From assembly GCA_040510195.1 (NCBI GenBank), contig JBEVJK010000053.1, positions 1 through 64,000 of the forward strand: 64,000 nucleotides of DNA, read 5' to 3'. This DNA comes from JBEVJK01 sp040510195. GTDB taxonomy: Bacteria > Pseudomonadota > Alphaproteobacteria > Rhizobiales > Rhizobiaceae. Numbering within the stretch: position 1 is the first letter of the stretch; every line of letters begins with the position of its first letter. The notes beneath the pieces were generated by a model that saw only the letters and a program-made list of their open reading frames with translations, had not been told where the DNA came from and did no database searches. Of this stretch, positions 35,402 to 45,122 are shown in pieces. The translations under genes and the position numbers were made by a program.

Positions 35402-36556
35402 TTACTCGGCGGCCAGCCCGCGCTCGGCGAAGGCGAGAACCCCCGGCTGCTTGCGGCGCTCCGGCCGCCGGCGGGTCAGGGCCAGCACCATGCCCATCGA
35501 GACGGCGATGGCGATCAGCGAGGAGCCGCCATAGGAGATGAAGGGCAACGTCATGCCCTTGGCCGGCATCAGCTGGAGGTTCACCCCCATGTTGATGATG
35601 GACTGGAAGCCGAACATGGAGACCAGGCCGGCGACGCCATACCGGGTGAAGTCGTCCTCCTCCTTGAGGGCGGTCGACAGCCCGCGAAGCACGATGAAAG
35701 CGAAGAGCGCCATGATCACGAAGCAGAGCACGATGCCGAATTCCTCTCCCGCGACGGCGAAGACGAAGTCGGCATGGCTGTCGGGGATGACCCGCTTGAC
35801 CGTCCCCTCGCCCGGCCCGACTCCCCACCAGCCGCCGTGGATGACGGCGTCACGCCCCATGTCGACCTGGAAGGTATCGCCTTCGCCGGTCAGGAAGCGA
35901 TCGATGCGGCCCGCCACGTGCGGAAATATGGTGTAGGCCGCGAAGGCGCCGCCGACGCCCACGGCGCCGAGGACGATGATCCACAGCCAGGGCATGCCCG
36001 CCATGAAGAACATGACGCCCCAGGTGCCGAGCACGAGCATGGTCTGGCCGAGGTCGGGCTGGGCGACCAGCAGCGCCACCACGATGCCGAGCAGGATCAT
36101 GGCGAACAGGTTCCCGGGGATGTCGGGCTGGCGCGCGTGTTCGGCGAACAGCCAAGCGCAGACGATGACGAAGGCCGGCTTCAGGAACTCGGAAGGCTGG
36201 ATCGACAGGCCGGCGAGCGACACCCAGCGTCGCGCGCCCTTGACCTCGACCCCGACATAGAGCGCGGCAACCATCAGCACCAGCGAGATGCACAGGACGA
36301 CCAGGGCCATGCGCCGGATCTGCCGCGCCTCCAGGAAGGAGACGCCCAGCATGGCGACCAGCGCGGGCAAGGTGAACACGATCTGGCGGGTCGCGAAATG
36401 GAAGCTGTCCAGCCCGATGCGCTCCGCCACTGCCGGGCTCGCGGCGAAAGACAGCACGATGCCAAGGCCCATCAGCGACAGGAAGGCGGCCAGAAACCAG
36501 CGGTCCACGGTCCACCACCAGGTGGCGACGGGCGACTTGTCCACGCGGCTCATCAT
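35402..36556 (-). CDS. ftsW: Septal peptidoglycan polymerase FtsW
   Basis: A 384-residue SEDS-family glycosyltransferase with about ten membrane helices that polymerises lipid II at the septum with FtsI. Hallmarks are LSIQPSEFLKPAFVI (about residues 130-145), LLVAQPDLGQTMLVLGTW and NMGVNLQLMPAKGMTLPFIS near 315. The N-terminal tail MMSRVDKS and C-terminal RRRPERRK segment are cytoplasmic. ATG overlaps the murD stop as ATGA. Confidence 0.95.
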   Translation of the reverse strand: MMSRVDKSPVATWWWTVDRWFLAAFLSLMGLGIVLSFAASPAVAERIGLDSFHFATRQIVFTLPALVAMLGVSFLEARQIRRMALVVLCISLVLMVAALYVGVEVKGARRWVSLAGLSIQPSEFLKPAFVIVCAWLFAEHARQPDIPGNLFAMILLGIVVALLVAQPDLGQTMLVLGTWGVMFFMAGMPWLWIIVLGAVGVGGAFAAYTIFPHVAGRIDRFLTGEGDTFQVDMGRDAVIHGGWWGVGPGEGTVKRVIPDSHADFVFAVAGEEFGIVLCFVIMALFAFIVLRGLSTALKEEDDFTRYGVAGLVSMFGFQSIINMGVNLQLMPAKGMTLPFISYGGSSLIAIAVSMGMVLALTRRRPERRKQPGVLAFAERGLAAE

Positions 36557-37956
36557 CTGAACGTCCCTCCGATCGCCCGCATACCGTCAATGGCTTGCAC
36601 GGCCGCCCGGAAGGCATCTCCGCGCACCTCGAAATTCCTGAACTGGTCGAAACTCGCGCAGGCCGGCGACAGCAGAACGACGGCCTCCTCGCTGTCGTCC
36701 TCGGCGGCGTCGGCCGCTGCGTGCTCGACGGCGGCGTCGAGCGTGCCCGAGATCTCGTAGGCCACCGTTTCGCCGAGCGTGGCCGAGAAGACAGGGGCAG
36801 CCTCACCGATCAGATAGGCCTTGGCGACGCGTGGAAAGAAACTCCGCAAGGGTTCGATTCCGCCTTCCTTCGGCAGGCCGCCGGCAATCCAGTAAATGCG
36901 CCCGAAGCTCGACAATGCCGGCGCCGCGGCGTCGGCGTTGGTGGCCTTGGAATCGTTGACGAAGAGCACGTGGTCCTTGCGACCCACCTGCTCCATGCGA
37001 TGGGCCAGGCCCGGGAAGCTGTCGAGCCCCGATTGGATGTCGCGCAAGGAGAGGCCGACCCGCATGCAGGCGGCGATGGCGGCAAGCGCGTTCTGGGCAT
37101 TGTGCTGGCCGCGCAGCGAGCCGATGTCCTCCAGGGTGGCGATGCTTCTGAAGCGCCCATGGTCGGCCTGCATCATGCTGGCGCCGTCGGCGAAGAGCCC
37201 GTCGGTCAGCGGAAGCCGCTTGGAGATGCGGATCACTTCGTGGCCGGCCCGCTCCAGGCGGTCGGCGATCTGGGCGCAGAACACGTCGTCGACGCCGACG
37301 ATCGCCGTCTGGCTGCCGGCGACCAGGCGTTCCTTGATGGCCGCGTAGTGCTGCATCGTGCCGTGGCGGTCGAGATGATCCGGCGTGAGGTTGAGCAGGA
37401 TGCCGGCAGTCGGGTCGACCGAGGGGGCCAGATCGATCTGGTATGAAGAGCACTCTACGACATAGTGTCGGCCGCCCTGCGGCGGATCGAGGGTCATCAC
37501 GGCGCGTCCGATATTGCCGCCCATCTGCGTGTCGCGACCGGCGCTCGCGAGCATGTGGGCGGCCAGCGCCGTGGTCGTCGACTTGCCGTTGGTGCCGGTG
37601 ATCGCGATGAACGGCGCCTCCGGGGCCGAGGCGCGCCGCTCGCGGGAGAACAGCTCGATGTCGCCGATCACCTCGACGCCGGCGCCGCGCGCCAGCTCGA
37701 CGGTCCAATGCGGCTTGGGGTGGGTGAGGGGCACGCCCGGCGACAGCACGAAGGAGGCGAAGGCCGCCCAATCGGCCTGATGGAGGTCGCCCACGGCAAT
37801 GCCCGCCTCGGCGGCGCGCGCCACGCTGTCGGGATTGTCGTCCCAGGCGAGAACCTCGGCGCCGCCGGCGACCAGCGCCAGCGCTGTGGCCGTGCCCGAC
37901 CCGCCGAGGCCGAACAGGGCAACCCTCTTTCGAGAGAATGCGTGCGCCGGGATCAC
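36553..37956 (-). CDS. murD: UDP-N-acetylmuramoylalanine--D-glutamate ligase MurD
   Basis: A 467-residue Mur ligase that adds D-Glu. The N-terminal UDP-binding domain shows VALFGLGGSGTATALAL; the ATP loop GTNGKSTTT is near residues 121-129; LTPDHLDRHGTM near 190 and FVNDSKATNADAA near 320 are family motifs, and LLSPACASFDQFRNFEVRG marks the C-terminal domain. GTG at 37956 is the start codon. It lies 10 bases after mraY. Confidence 0.96.
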   Translation of the reverse strand: MIPAHAFSRKRVALFGLGGSGTATALALVAGGAEVLAWDDNPDSVARAAEAGIAVGDLHQADWAAFASFVLSPGVPLTHPKPHWTVELARGAGVEVIGDIELFSRERRASAPEAPFIAITGTNGKSTTTALAAHMLASAGRDTQMGGNIGRAVMTLDPPQGGRHYVVECSSYQIDLAPSVDPTAGILLNLTPDHLDRHGTMQHYAAIKERLVAGSQTAIVGVDDVFCAQIADRLERAGHEVIRISKRLPLTDGLFADGASMMQADHGRFRSIATLEDIGSLRGQHNAQNALAAIAACMRVGLSLRDIQSGLDSFPGLAHRMEQVGRKDHVLFVNDSKATNADAAAPALSSFGRIYWIAGGLPKEGGIEPLRSFFPRVAKAYLIGEAAPVFSATLGETVAYEISGTLDAAVEHAAADAAEDDSEEAVVLLSPACASFDQFRNFEVRGDAFRAAVQAIDGMRAIGGTFR

Positions 37957-37966
37957 GCTCGTCTCC

Positions 37967-39049
37967 TCACCGCAGCTTCAGACTGGACAGGCCGATCAGG
38001 GCGAGCATCACGGCAATGATCCAGAAGCGGATCACCACCTGACTCTCGGTCCAGCCGAGCTTTTCGAAGTGATGATGGATCGGCGCCATCAGGAAGACGC
38101 GCCGGCCCGTCATCTTGAACACGGCGACCTGGATGATAACCGAAAGGGCCTCGACCACGAACAGGCCGCCGACGATGGCCATGACGATTTCGTGCTTGGT
38201 GGCGACCGAGATCGTGCCGATCAGCCCGCCCAGCGCCAGCGAGCCGGTGTCGCCCATGAAGATGGCGGCAGGCGGCGCATTGAACCACAGGAAGCCGAGG
38301 CCGGCGCCAATGACGCCGCCCAGCACGACCGCGAGTTCGCCGGTGCCCGGCACGAAGTGGATCTGCAGGTATTCGGCAAAGACCGCGTTGCCCGACAGGT
38401 AGGCGATGACGCCGAAGGAGGCCGCCGCCACCATGATCGGCACGATCGCCAGGCCGTCGAGGCCGTCGGTCAGGTTCACCGCGTTGCCGGCGCCCACCAC
38501 GACAAAGCCCGCGAAGGGGATGAAGAACCAGGAGAGGTTGACGATCAGGTCCTTGATGAACGGAAAGGTCAGCGAGGACGAGAACGGCGCCTGGCCGTTG
38601 CGCATGATGATCCACGCGGCGAGGCAGGCGATGACGAACTCCATCGCCAGTCGCGCCTTGCCCGACACGCCGAGATGCGACTGCTTGGTGACCTTGAGAT
38701 AGTCGTCGTAGAAGCCGATGGCGCCGAAGCTCAGGGTCACCATCAAGACGACCCACACATAGACGCTCGACAGGTTGGCCCATAGGAGCGTGGCGCCGAT
38801 GATGCCGCACAGCATCATCAGGCCGCCCATAGTGGGCGTCCCGGCCTTCTTGAAGTGGGTCTGCGGACCGTCGGCGCGGATCGGCTGGCCCTTGCCCTGG
38901 CGGATGCGCAAGGAGTCGATGATGGCAGGGCCGAACAGGAAGACGATCAGCGCCGCGGTGACCAGCGCGCCGCCGGTGCGGAAGGTGATATAGCGAAAGA
39001 CATTGAAGACCGAGACCTCGTCGGCGAACTCAACGAGCAGCATCAGCAT
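37967..39049 (-). CDS. mraY: Phospho-MurNAc-pentapeptide translocase MraY
   Basis: A 360-residue enzyme with about ten membrane helices that attaches phospho-MurNAc-pentapeptide to undecaprenyl phosphate, giving lipid I. Catalytic and metal regions are GFYDDYLKVTKQ (about residues 113-124), NAVNLTDGLDGLA (about 190-202), FMGDTGSLALGG and the MAPIHHHFEKLGW loop near 320. Length and order match the family. The start ATG has an in-frame second Met two codons later. Confidence 0.96.
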   Translation of the reverse strand: MLMLLVEFADEVSVFNVFRYITFRTGGALVTAALIVFLFGPAIIDSLRIRQGKGQPIRADGPQTHFKKAGTPTMGGLMMLCGIIGATLLWANLSSVYVWVVLMVTLSFGAIGFYDDYLKVTKQSHLGVSGKARLAMEFVIACLAAWIIMRNGQAPFSSSLTFPFIKDLIVNLSWFFIPFAGFVVVGAGNAVNLTDGLDGLAIVPIMVAAASFGVIAYLSGNAVFAEYLQIHFVPGTGELAVVLGGVIGAGLGFLWFNAPPAAIFMGDTGSLALGGLIGTISVATKHEIVMAIVGGLFVVEALSVIIQVAVFKMTGRRVFLMAPIHHHFEKLGWTESQVVIRFWIIAVMLALIGLSSLKLR

Positions 39050-39062
39050 GCGGCGGTTCCCC

Positions 39063-40508
39063 TCACGGCGCTGTCAGGCGCGCTTCGTTCGCACGGCTCG
39101 TCGCCGGGAAGTGATTGATGAGCGCGTCGACCAGCCGGGAAAACCCCATACGGTTCGACGATTTGACCATGACGGCATCGCCAGGCCCGACCCCTTCGAC
39201 CAGAAGCGCGGTCAGCTCGTCGACCGTGGCGCGATGGACGACCGGGAAGCCTTCGGGCAGCGCCTCGGCGAGCGCTGCCATGTCGGGCCCGGCGAGATAG
39301 ACGAGGTCGGTCCCGGTGGCGACGAGCGCGTCGGCGAGCCCGGCATGGAGCGCGCGCGACTGGGCGCCGAGCTCCAGCATGTCGCCGAGCACGGCGATGC
39401 GCCGCCCGGTGCCGGTAACGGGCGTGGCGCCGAGCAGCTCGAGCGCCGCCTTCATGGAGGTCGGATTGGCGTTGTAGCTCTCGTCGATGAGGGCGATCAC
39501 GCCCTCTGGATGCGGCAGGAGCGTGCGCTTGCCGCGACCTTTCTCGGCCGTCAGGTTCGCCAGCGCCGGCGCCACCTTCTCCAGGTCGGCGCCTGCCAGG
39601 TAGGCGGCGCCGAGCACGGCGAGCACGTTCTGCACCATATGTCGGCCGGGCGCGCCGATGCGGGCATAGACCTCGGTGCCGCCGATCTTGGCGGTGATGG
39701 TGGAGCTGTCGCCGAACAGCGTGCAGCCGGTGAGGCGGAAATGGGCCCGCGGGTTCTCGCCGAAGCCAACCACATGGTCGACGCCGGCCTCCCGGGCAAG
39801 CTTGCCGAGCAGCTTGGAGCGCGGGTCGTCGCGGTTCAGCACGGCATAGCCGCCCGGCTCGATGCCCTCGAAGATCTCCGCCTTCGCGCGGGCGATGTCG
39901 TCGAGGCTGTCGAACTGGCCGAGATGGGCTTCGGCGATGAGCGTCACGATGGCGATGTGAGGCCGCACCAGTCTGGCGAGCGGCCGGATCTCGCCGGCAT
40001 TGCTCATGCCAATCTCGAAGACGGCGAAATCGCAGTCCTTGGGCGTCCGGGCGAGCGTCAGCGGCACGCCCCAATGGTTGTTGAACGACCTGTCGGCCGC
40101 GTGCACCTTGCCGACTGCAGACAGAGCATGGCGAAGCGCTTCCTTGGTGGTGGTCTTGCCCGCGGAGCCGGTGACGGCGATGACCTTGGCGCGGCTGCGG
40201 GCGCGAGCCGCCGCCCCTGCCCGCTCCAGCGCCTGCAACACGTCGGGCACCACGATCATCGGCGCGGTCAGGCGTCCAAGCGCCGGCAGCTTGCCTTCCG
40301 AGACCACCAGCAGGCCGGCGCCGGCCTTGATGGCGGCGGTGGCGAAGTCGTGCCCGTCGAAGCGCTCGCCGCGGATGGCGAAGAAGGCCTCGCCAGGCGC
40401 CAGCGTCCGGGTGTCGATGGAAATGCCGGAGACGCCTGCCGGCAGCTGGCCGAACGGGCGTGCGCCGGTCGCCTGGATAAGATCGTCGGTGGTCCACAGA
40501 AGGCTCAT
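39063..40508 (-). CDS. murF: UDP-MurNAc-tripeptide--D-Ala-D-Ala ligase MurF
   Basis: A 481-residue Mur ligase adding the D-Ala-D-Ala dipeptide. The N-terminal domain contains GISIDTRTLAPGEAFFAIRG (about residues 23-42), the ATP loop is GSAGKTTTK (about 112-120), FNNHWGVPLTLAR near 142 and DESYNANPTSMKAAL near 340 complete the family set. Start overlaps the murE stop as ATGA; mraY begins 13 bases downstream. Confidence 0.96.
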   Translation of the reverse strand: MSLLWTTDDLIQATGARPFGQLPAGVSGISIDTRTLAPGEAFFAIRGERFDGHDFATAAIKAGAGLLVVSEGKLPALGRLTAPMIVVPDVLQALERAGAAARARSRAKVIAVTGSAGKTTTKEALRHALSAVGKVHAADRSFNNHWGVPLTLARTPKDCDFAVFEIGMSNAGEIRPLARLVRPHIAIVTLIAEAHLGQFDSLDDIARAKAEIFEGIEPGGYAVLNRDDPRSKLLGKLAREAGVDHVVGFGENPRAHFRLTGCTLFGDSSTITAKIGGTEVYARIGAPGRHMVQNVLAVLGAAYLAGADLEKVAPALANLTAEKGRGKRTLLPHPEGVIALIDESYNANPTSMKAALELLGATPVTGTGRRIAVLGDMLELGAQSRALHAGLADALVATGTDLVYLAGPDMAALAEALPEGFPVVHRATVDELTALLVEGVGPGDAVMVKSSNRMGFSRLVDALINHFPATSRANEARLTAP

Positions 40509-41959
40509 GCGGCACGCTCCTTGAGGGCGCTCAGCACCTCGGCGTGGTCGGAAAAGGGGAAGGTCTCGCTGCCGATGGTCTGCCCCTCCTCGTGACCCTT
40601 GCCGGCGACGATCAGCGTGTCGCCGGGCTGCAGCAGGGAGACGGCATGGTGTATCGCCTCGCGGCGGTCGCCAATCTCGACGGCGCCCGGCGCGGCGGCC
40701 AGGATGGCGGCGCGGATCTCGCCCGGCACCTCGGAGCGCGGATTGTCGTCGGTAACGATGGCGATGTCGGCGAGCCGAGTCGCGATCTCGCCCATGATCG
40801 GCCGCTTGCCCCGGTCGCGGTCGCCGCCGCAGCCGAACACCACGACGACGCGGCCGGTCGTGAACGGCCGCACGGCGTTGAGCACGTTCTCCAGCGCGTC
40901 CGGCTTGTGCGCGTAGTCGACATAGACCGGCGCGCCGGCCGGAGTGGTGCCGACCAGCTCCAGGCGTCCGGACGCGCCCTTCAGCGTTTCCAAGGCACGG
41001 AGCGCGGTGGCGGCAGGCGTGCCTGTCACGATGGCGAGACCGGCGGCCACCAGGGCGTTGGAGATCTGGAAGTCGCCGGCGAGCGGCAGGTCCACCTCGT
41101 GTATGGTGCCCGACGCGCTGATCTCGGCGCGCTGGCGGAAACGCTCGTGCTCGACCCGCTTCAGCTGGAGCCCCTCGCCTCGGCGGCCCACCGTGAAGAC
41201 CTCGAGGCCGGCCCGGCGGGCAGCCTCCGCCGTAGCGGCCGACCAGCTGTCGTCGGCGAAGATCACCGCCGGGGCGCCCTTGGGCAACAGCGTCTCGAAG
41301 AGGCGCAGCTTGGCGGCGTGATAGTGCTCGACCGTCGGATGGTAGTCCATGTGGTCGCGGCCGAGATTCGTGAAGGCGCCGGCGGCCAGCCGGACACCGT
41401 CGAGGCGTCGCTGGTCCAGCCCGTGGCTCGACGCCTCCATGGCCGCGTGCTCGACGCCGGCCGCCTGCAGCTCGGCCAGCAGGCGGTGCAGGGCGACTGG
41501 ATCGGGCGTCGTCAGGGAGCCGTACTCGTTGCGGCCGGGCGCGGCGACACCGGTGGTGCCGATGCTGGCCGCCGGGAAGCCTGCCTGCTCCCAGATCTGG
41601 CGGGTGAAGGCGGCGACCGAGGTCTTGCCGCTGGTGCCGGTGACGGCCACCAGGGTGGCGGGCTGGCGGCCGAAAAGCCTGGCCGCCGCCAGCGCCAACG
41701 CGCGCCGTGGGTCTTCAACTTCGATCAAGGGAACGGCGAGCGGCTTGCGGACGGCATTGGCGGCCGCCACCACGGCCACGGCGCCCCGCCGCACGGCGTC
41801 GTCGGCGTAGGCGGCACCGTCGGCCTTGGAGCCCGGCAGGGCGAAGAACAGGGTGCTGCCGGCAACCTGGCGAGAATCCGACGTGATCCCGGAAACGGCG
41901 ATGCTGCCCGTCGCACTCCCGCGGACAGGCAGAATCCCGGAAAAATCGTTCAATTTCAT
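40505..41959 (-). CDS. murE: UDP-MurNAc-L-Ala-D-Glu--meso-DAP ligase MurE
   Basis: A 484-residue Mur ligase that adds the third amino acid. GITSDSRQVAGSTLFFALPG (about residues 24-43) and the ATP loop GTSGKTS (about 106-112) are family features. The C-terminal DNPR motif in TDDNPRSE (about 402-409) is diagnostic for meso-diaminopimelate specificity, consistent with a Gram-negative murein. It lies between ftsI (62-base gap) and murF (ATGA overlap). Confidence 0.96.
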   Translation of the reverse strand: MKLNDFSGILPVRGSATGSIAVSGITSDSRQVAGSTLFFALPGSKADGAAYADDAVRRGAVAVVAAANAVRKPLAVPLIEVEDPRRALALAAARLFGRQPATLVAVTGTSGKTSVAAFTRQIWEQAGFPAASIGTTGVAAPGRNEYGSLTTPDPVALHRLLAELQAAGVEHAAMEASSHGLDQRRLDGVRLAAGAFTNLGRDHMDYHPTVEHYHAAKLRLFETLLPKGAPAVIFADDSWSAATAEAARRAGLEVFTVGRRGEGLQLKRVEHERFRQRAEISASGTIHEVDLPLAGDFQISNALVAAGLAIVTGTPAATALRALETLKGASGRLELVGTTPAGAPVYVDYAHKPDALENVLNAVRPFTTGRVVVVFGCGGDRDRGKRPIMGEIATRLADIAIVTDDNPRSEVPGEIRAAILAAAPGAVEIGDRREAIHHAVSLLQPGDTLIVAGKGHEEGQTIGSETFPFSDHAEVLSALKERAA

Positions 41960-42021
41960 CGGATTCCCGATCGTCTTAGGCCGTCAGGCGTCCCTCGATT
42001 GTCCCCGGAACGCCTGGAGAA

Positions 42022-43731
42022 TCACTGATAGGATACAAGCGTTGCCTCATTTTCATGACTGAATTCGGGCTTCACGCCAAGAAGGGAGGCCGAACGGCGG
42101 ATCACATTGGCAACGATCGGCGCCGCGTTGGAGGCCGCAGTGGCGCCCATGCCGGGCTTCTCCGGCTTGGGCTCGTCGATGACGCTGAGGACCACATATT
42201 GTGGGTCGTCCATCGGGAACGAGGCGAGGAACGCGTTGAAGCGCTTGTCGGATGCGTAGCGGCCGTTGACGACCTTTTCGGCGGTTCCGGTCTTGCCGCC
42301 GACCCGGAAGCCGGGAACCTCGGCCTTCTTGCCGGACCCTTTCTCGGCGTTGAGCCGGTAGAGATAGCGCATGTCGGCGCTGGTCTGCGCCTTGACCACC
42401 TGGGTGGCCACCCTGTCCGCCTCGGTCGGGCTGCGCGGCAGGAAGGTGGGCGGGATCAACCGGCCGCCGTTCATGAGGGCTGCGGCGCCGACGGCCGTCT
42501 GCAAGGGGGTGGTGGACATGCCGTGGCCGAAGGCGATGGTGATCGAGTGCACCTTCTTCCAGACTTTGGGCTCGGTCGGGCGGGCGACTTCCGGCAGCTC
42601 GGTGACCAGCCGGTCCAGGAGGCCGATGCGCTTCAGGAACTCGCGGTGGCCCTCGATGCCGACGACGTCGGCCTCGCGTGCGGAGCCGATGTTGGAGGAG
42701 TAGATGAAGACCTCGGGGACCGTCAGGATGCGCCCCTTGCCATGGAAGTCTCGGATGGTCTGGTGTCCGATGGTGATCGGCCGACGGGCGTCGAAGGTCG
42801 AATCCAGCGTCACCTTGCCCGAATCGAGTGCCATGGCCGTGGTGAAGCTCTTGATGGTCGACCCCATCTCGAAGGTACCGGCAGACATGCGGTTCAGCCG
42901 GTCCTTCTCCTGCGCGTTGTAGGGGTTGTTGGGGTCGTAGTCCGGCAGCGAGGCCATGGCCAGCACCTCGCCCGTCTTGACGTTGAGAACCACCGCCCCG
43001 GCGGCGATAGCGTGGTACTTCTCCATGGCGCGGGCCAGTTCGTCGTGCACGATGTGCTGGACGCGTATGTCGAGCGACAGCCGGAACGGCTTCAGGTCCG
43101 TCGGAATGGCGAGACCGCTGGCCTGCAGGTCGGCCAGTCCCTGCTCGTCGATGTACTTCTCGATCCCCGCGATGCCCTGGTTGTCGACGTTGACGAGACC
43201 GAGAACGTGCGAGGCCGTCGGCCCGCCCGGGTAGAAGCGCTTCTTCTCGGTGCGGAAGCCGATGCCGGGAATGCCCAGCCGGATAATGTCGTTCTGCTGC
43301 TTGGGCGACAGCTGGCGGCGAAGCCAGACGAAGCCGGCGCCGCTCTTCAGCTTGGCATAGGTCTGCTCGTAGTCGATGTCCGGCAGCACCGTCGACAGCC
43401 TTTCGATCGCCTCGTCGGCATCGACGATGCGGCGCGGCTCGGCAAACAGAGACGCGGTCTTGATGTCGGTCGCCAGCACCTCGCCATTGCGGTCGACGAT
43501 GTCAGGCCGCGAGGCGGTCACCCGGCTCGCCGGACCGCCCGAATCGTTCGGGTCGAGCATGCCGAGATAGACGAGCCTGCCCGCGATGACGCCGTAAATG
43601 CCGAGGAAGGCCGCCATGGTCATGACCACGCGGGTCTTGGCGCGCCCCCCGGTGCGCTTGCGGGCGCCGTCGACGACGATCCGGCCGGCCGGCCCGTCGA
43701 CGTGCCGCTTGCTTCGCCAGCGGCCGATCAT
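42022..43731 (-). CDS. ftsI: Septal transpeptidase FtsI (PBP3)
   Basis: A 569-residue class B penicillin-binding protein that cross-links septal murein with FtsW. A cytoplasmic tail and one membrane helix (about residues 33-52) precede the pedestal domain with RPDIVDRNGEVLA. The transpeptidase domain carries STIK (nucleophile Ser, about residue 286), SSN (about 340) and KTGTAEK (about 480). ATG overlaps the ftsL stop as ATGA. Longer frames upstream are ftsL read out of phase. Confidence 0.95.
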   Translation of the reverse strand: MIGRWRSKRHVDGPAGRIVVDGARKRTGGRAKTRVVMTMAAFLGIYGVIAGRLVYLGMLDPNDSGGPASRVTASRPDIVDRNGEVLATDIKTASLFAEPRRIVDADEAIERLSTVLPDIDYEQTYAKLKSGAGFVWLRRQLSPKQQNDIIRLGIPGIGFRTEKKRFYPGGPTASHVLGLVNVDNQGIAGIEKYIDEQGLADLQASGLAIPTDLKPFRLSLDIRVQHIVHDELARAMEKYHAIAAGAVVLNVKTGEVLAMASLPDYDPNNPYNAQEKDRLNRMSAGTFEMGSTIKSFTTAMALDSGKVTLDSTFDARRPITIGHQTIRDFHGKGRILTVPEVFIYSSNIGSAREADVVGIEGHREFLKRIGLLDRLVTELPEVARPTEPKVWKKVHSITIAFGHGMSTTPLQTAVGAAALMNGGRLIPPTFLPRSPTEADRVATQVVKAQTSADMRYLYRLNAEKGSGKKAEVPGFRVGGKTGTAEKVVNGRYASDKRFNAFLASFPMDDPQYVVLSVIDEPKPEKPGMGATAASNAAPIVANVIRRSASLLGVKPEFSHENEATLVSYQ

Positions 43732-44102
43732 TGCACTATTCCCCCCGTCACAGTCGGATCCTGGCCGCTGTCGGCCATGCCGCCCAGCCGCTCGTCCGTC
43801 AGGTCCTCGATGGTCAGCGGCCGCGCCGGCAGCGCATCGAGGCCGACGATCTGGTGCGCGTCCACCGGCTGCAGGGCCAGCTCCGACTGATAGACTTCCG
43901 ACAGTCGCTGCAGGCGGGAAGGCTGGGTCAGCAGGCTCCAATCCGCCTTGAGAAGCGTGATCGTGTCCTCCTCCAGCTTGATCTCCGCCTCGATGCGCCG
44001 CACCTCGTCGCGGCGGTTCTCGGCCTCGTGCTTGGTCTTGTAGGTGAAGGCCGCCGCGGCGACCATCACGGCGATCAGCACGGTGTCACTGGTGCGAAAC
44101 AA
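43728..44102 (-). CDS. ftsL: Cell division protein FtsL
   Basis: A 124-residue bitopic divisome protein. One membrane helix at about residues 7-22 (TVLIAVMVAAAAFTY) is followed by a periplasmic coiled coil (about 27-60) and a family segment LLKADWSLLTQPSRLQRLS. It partners FtsQ and FtsB to activate FtsWI. The start is TTG at 44102, three bases after the rsmH stop, supported by GAGGTGA five bases upstream and by the MFRT-type start known for rhizobial FtsL. Confidence 0.87.
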   Translation of the reverse strand: MFRTSDTVLIAVMVAAAAFTYKTKHEAENRRDEVRRIEAEIKLEEDTITLLKADWSLLTQPSRLQRLSEVYQSELALQPVDAHQIVGLDALPARPLTIEDLTDERLGGMADSGQDPTVTGGIVQ

Positions 44103-44105
44103 GGC

Positions 44106-45122
44106 TCACCTCTCTCTCGCCCGAGGAATGCCAGGCAGTTTCGGAAGTCCGAACACGGACGGATCTGTGGCGCGGGCGGGCGCGTCGGTGCGAATGGCAG
44201 AGCGCAGCCGCGCGGAGCGGGCGCGTGGATTCGTTTCGACCTCGGCGTCCGAGGGCGCCACGGCGCGTGCCGGCTTTTCGAAGGTCGCCGTGCGGCTTTC
44301 TCTTTCAGGCAGGTGGCGGGAGCCTGCGGCCGCTGCCGAGCGATCGGCAAGGAAGCGCTTGACCATGCGATCTTCCAGCGAGTGGAAGGTGACGACCGCC
44401 AGCCTGCCAGCCGGCGCCAAGGCTCGCTCGGCCGACTCCAGCCCGCGCGCGAGCTCGCCGAGCTCGTCGTTCACGTAAACGCGCAGCGCCTGGAAGACGC
44501 GGGTCGCCGGATGGATCTTGTCGCCGGGCTTGCGCCCGACCAGCTGCTCGATGGACTCGGCCAGGTCGCGGGTGCGCAGGAACGGTCGCTCGGCCGCCCG
44601 GCGCTCGATCATCCGAGCGATGCGGCCGGCATGGCGCTCCTCGCCGAGCAGGCCGAAAATGCGTGTGAGGTCGCCAGCCTTGCCGCGGTTGATCACGTCG
44701 GCCGCCGTCGGCCCGGATCTCTCCATCCGCATATCGAGCGGCCCGTCTGCGCGGAAGGAAAAGCCGCGCTCCGCCTGGTCGAGCTGCATGGAGGAGACGC
44801 CGATGTCGAGCACGACGCCGTCCACCGCACCGGCGTGCTGGTCGAGCTCCGAAAAGGTCGCGTGAAACAGCTGCAGCCGGCCTGCGGCCTCGACCTCCAG
44901 CGCCCGTCCGGAGGCGACCGCGTCGGGATCGCGGTCGATCGCGACGACCTGGGCTCCCGCCGCCAGCAGCGCCCGCGTGTAGCCGCCCGCGCCGAAAGTG
45001 CCGTCGACGATGCGCGCGCCGGCGAGCGGCTGCAAGGCAGCCAGCACCTCCTCGAGAAGAACCGGGACGTGACGGGCCGGTCCGCCAACGGCGCCGAACT
45101 GGTCGCCGTGGCCCGTCATCAT
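44106..45122 (-). CDS. rsmH: 16S rRNA (cytosine1402-N4)-methyltransferase RsmH
   Basis: A 338-residue SAM-dependent methyltransferase (MraW) acting on C1402 of 16S rRNA. Landmarks are HVPVLLEEVLAAL (about residues 19-31), motif I DGTFGAGGYTRALL (about 41-54), LDIGVSSMQLDQAERGFSF (about 107-125), and VVTFHSLEDRMVKRF near 255. The start ATG at 45122 overlaps the mraZ stop as ATGA; a second ATG follows at once. Standard second gene of the dcw cluster. Confidence 0.96.
   Translation of the reverse strand: MMTGHGDQFGAVGGPARHVPVLLEEVLAALQPLAGARIVDGTFGAGGYTRALLAAGAQVVAIDRDPDAVASGRALEVEAAGRLQLFHATFSELDQHAGAVDGVVLDIGVSSMQLDQAERGFSFRADGPLDMRMERSGPTAADVINRGKAGDLTRIFGLLGEERHAGRIARMIERRAAERPFLRTRDLAESIEQLVGRKPGDKIHPATRVFQALRVYVNDELGELARGLESAERALAPAGRLAVVTFHSLEDRMVKRFLADRSAAAAGSRHLPERESRTATFEKPARAVAPSDAEVETNPRARSARLRSAIRTDAPARATDPSVFGLPKLPGIPRARER

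Noticed and set aside
42055..43890. A 611-codon open frame antisense to ftsI
   Set aside because: The minus strand carries the three penicillin-binding motifs and the expected gene order; the plus-strand product has no recognisable domain.
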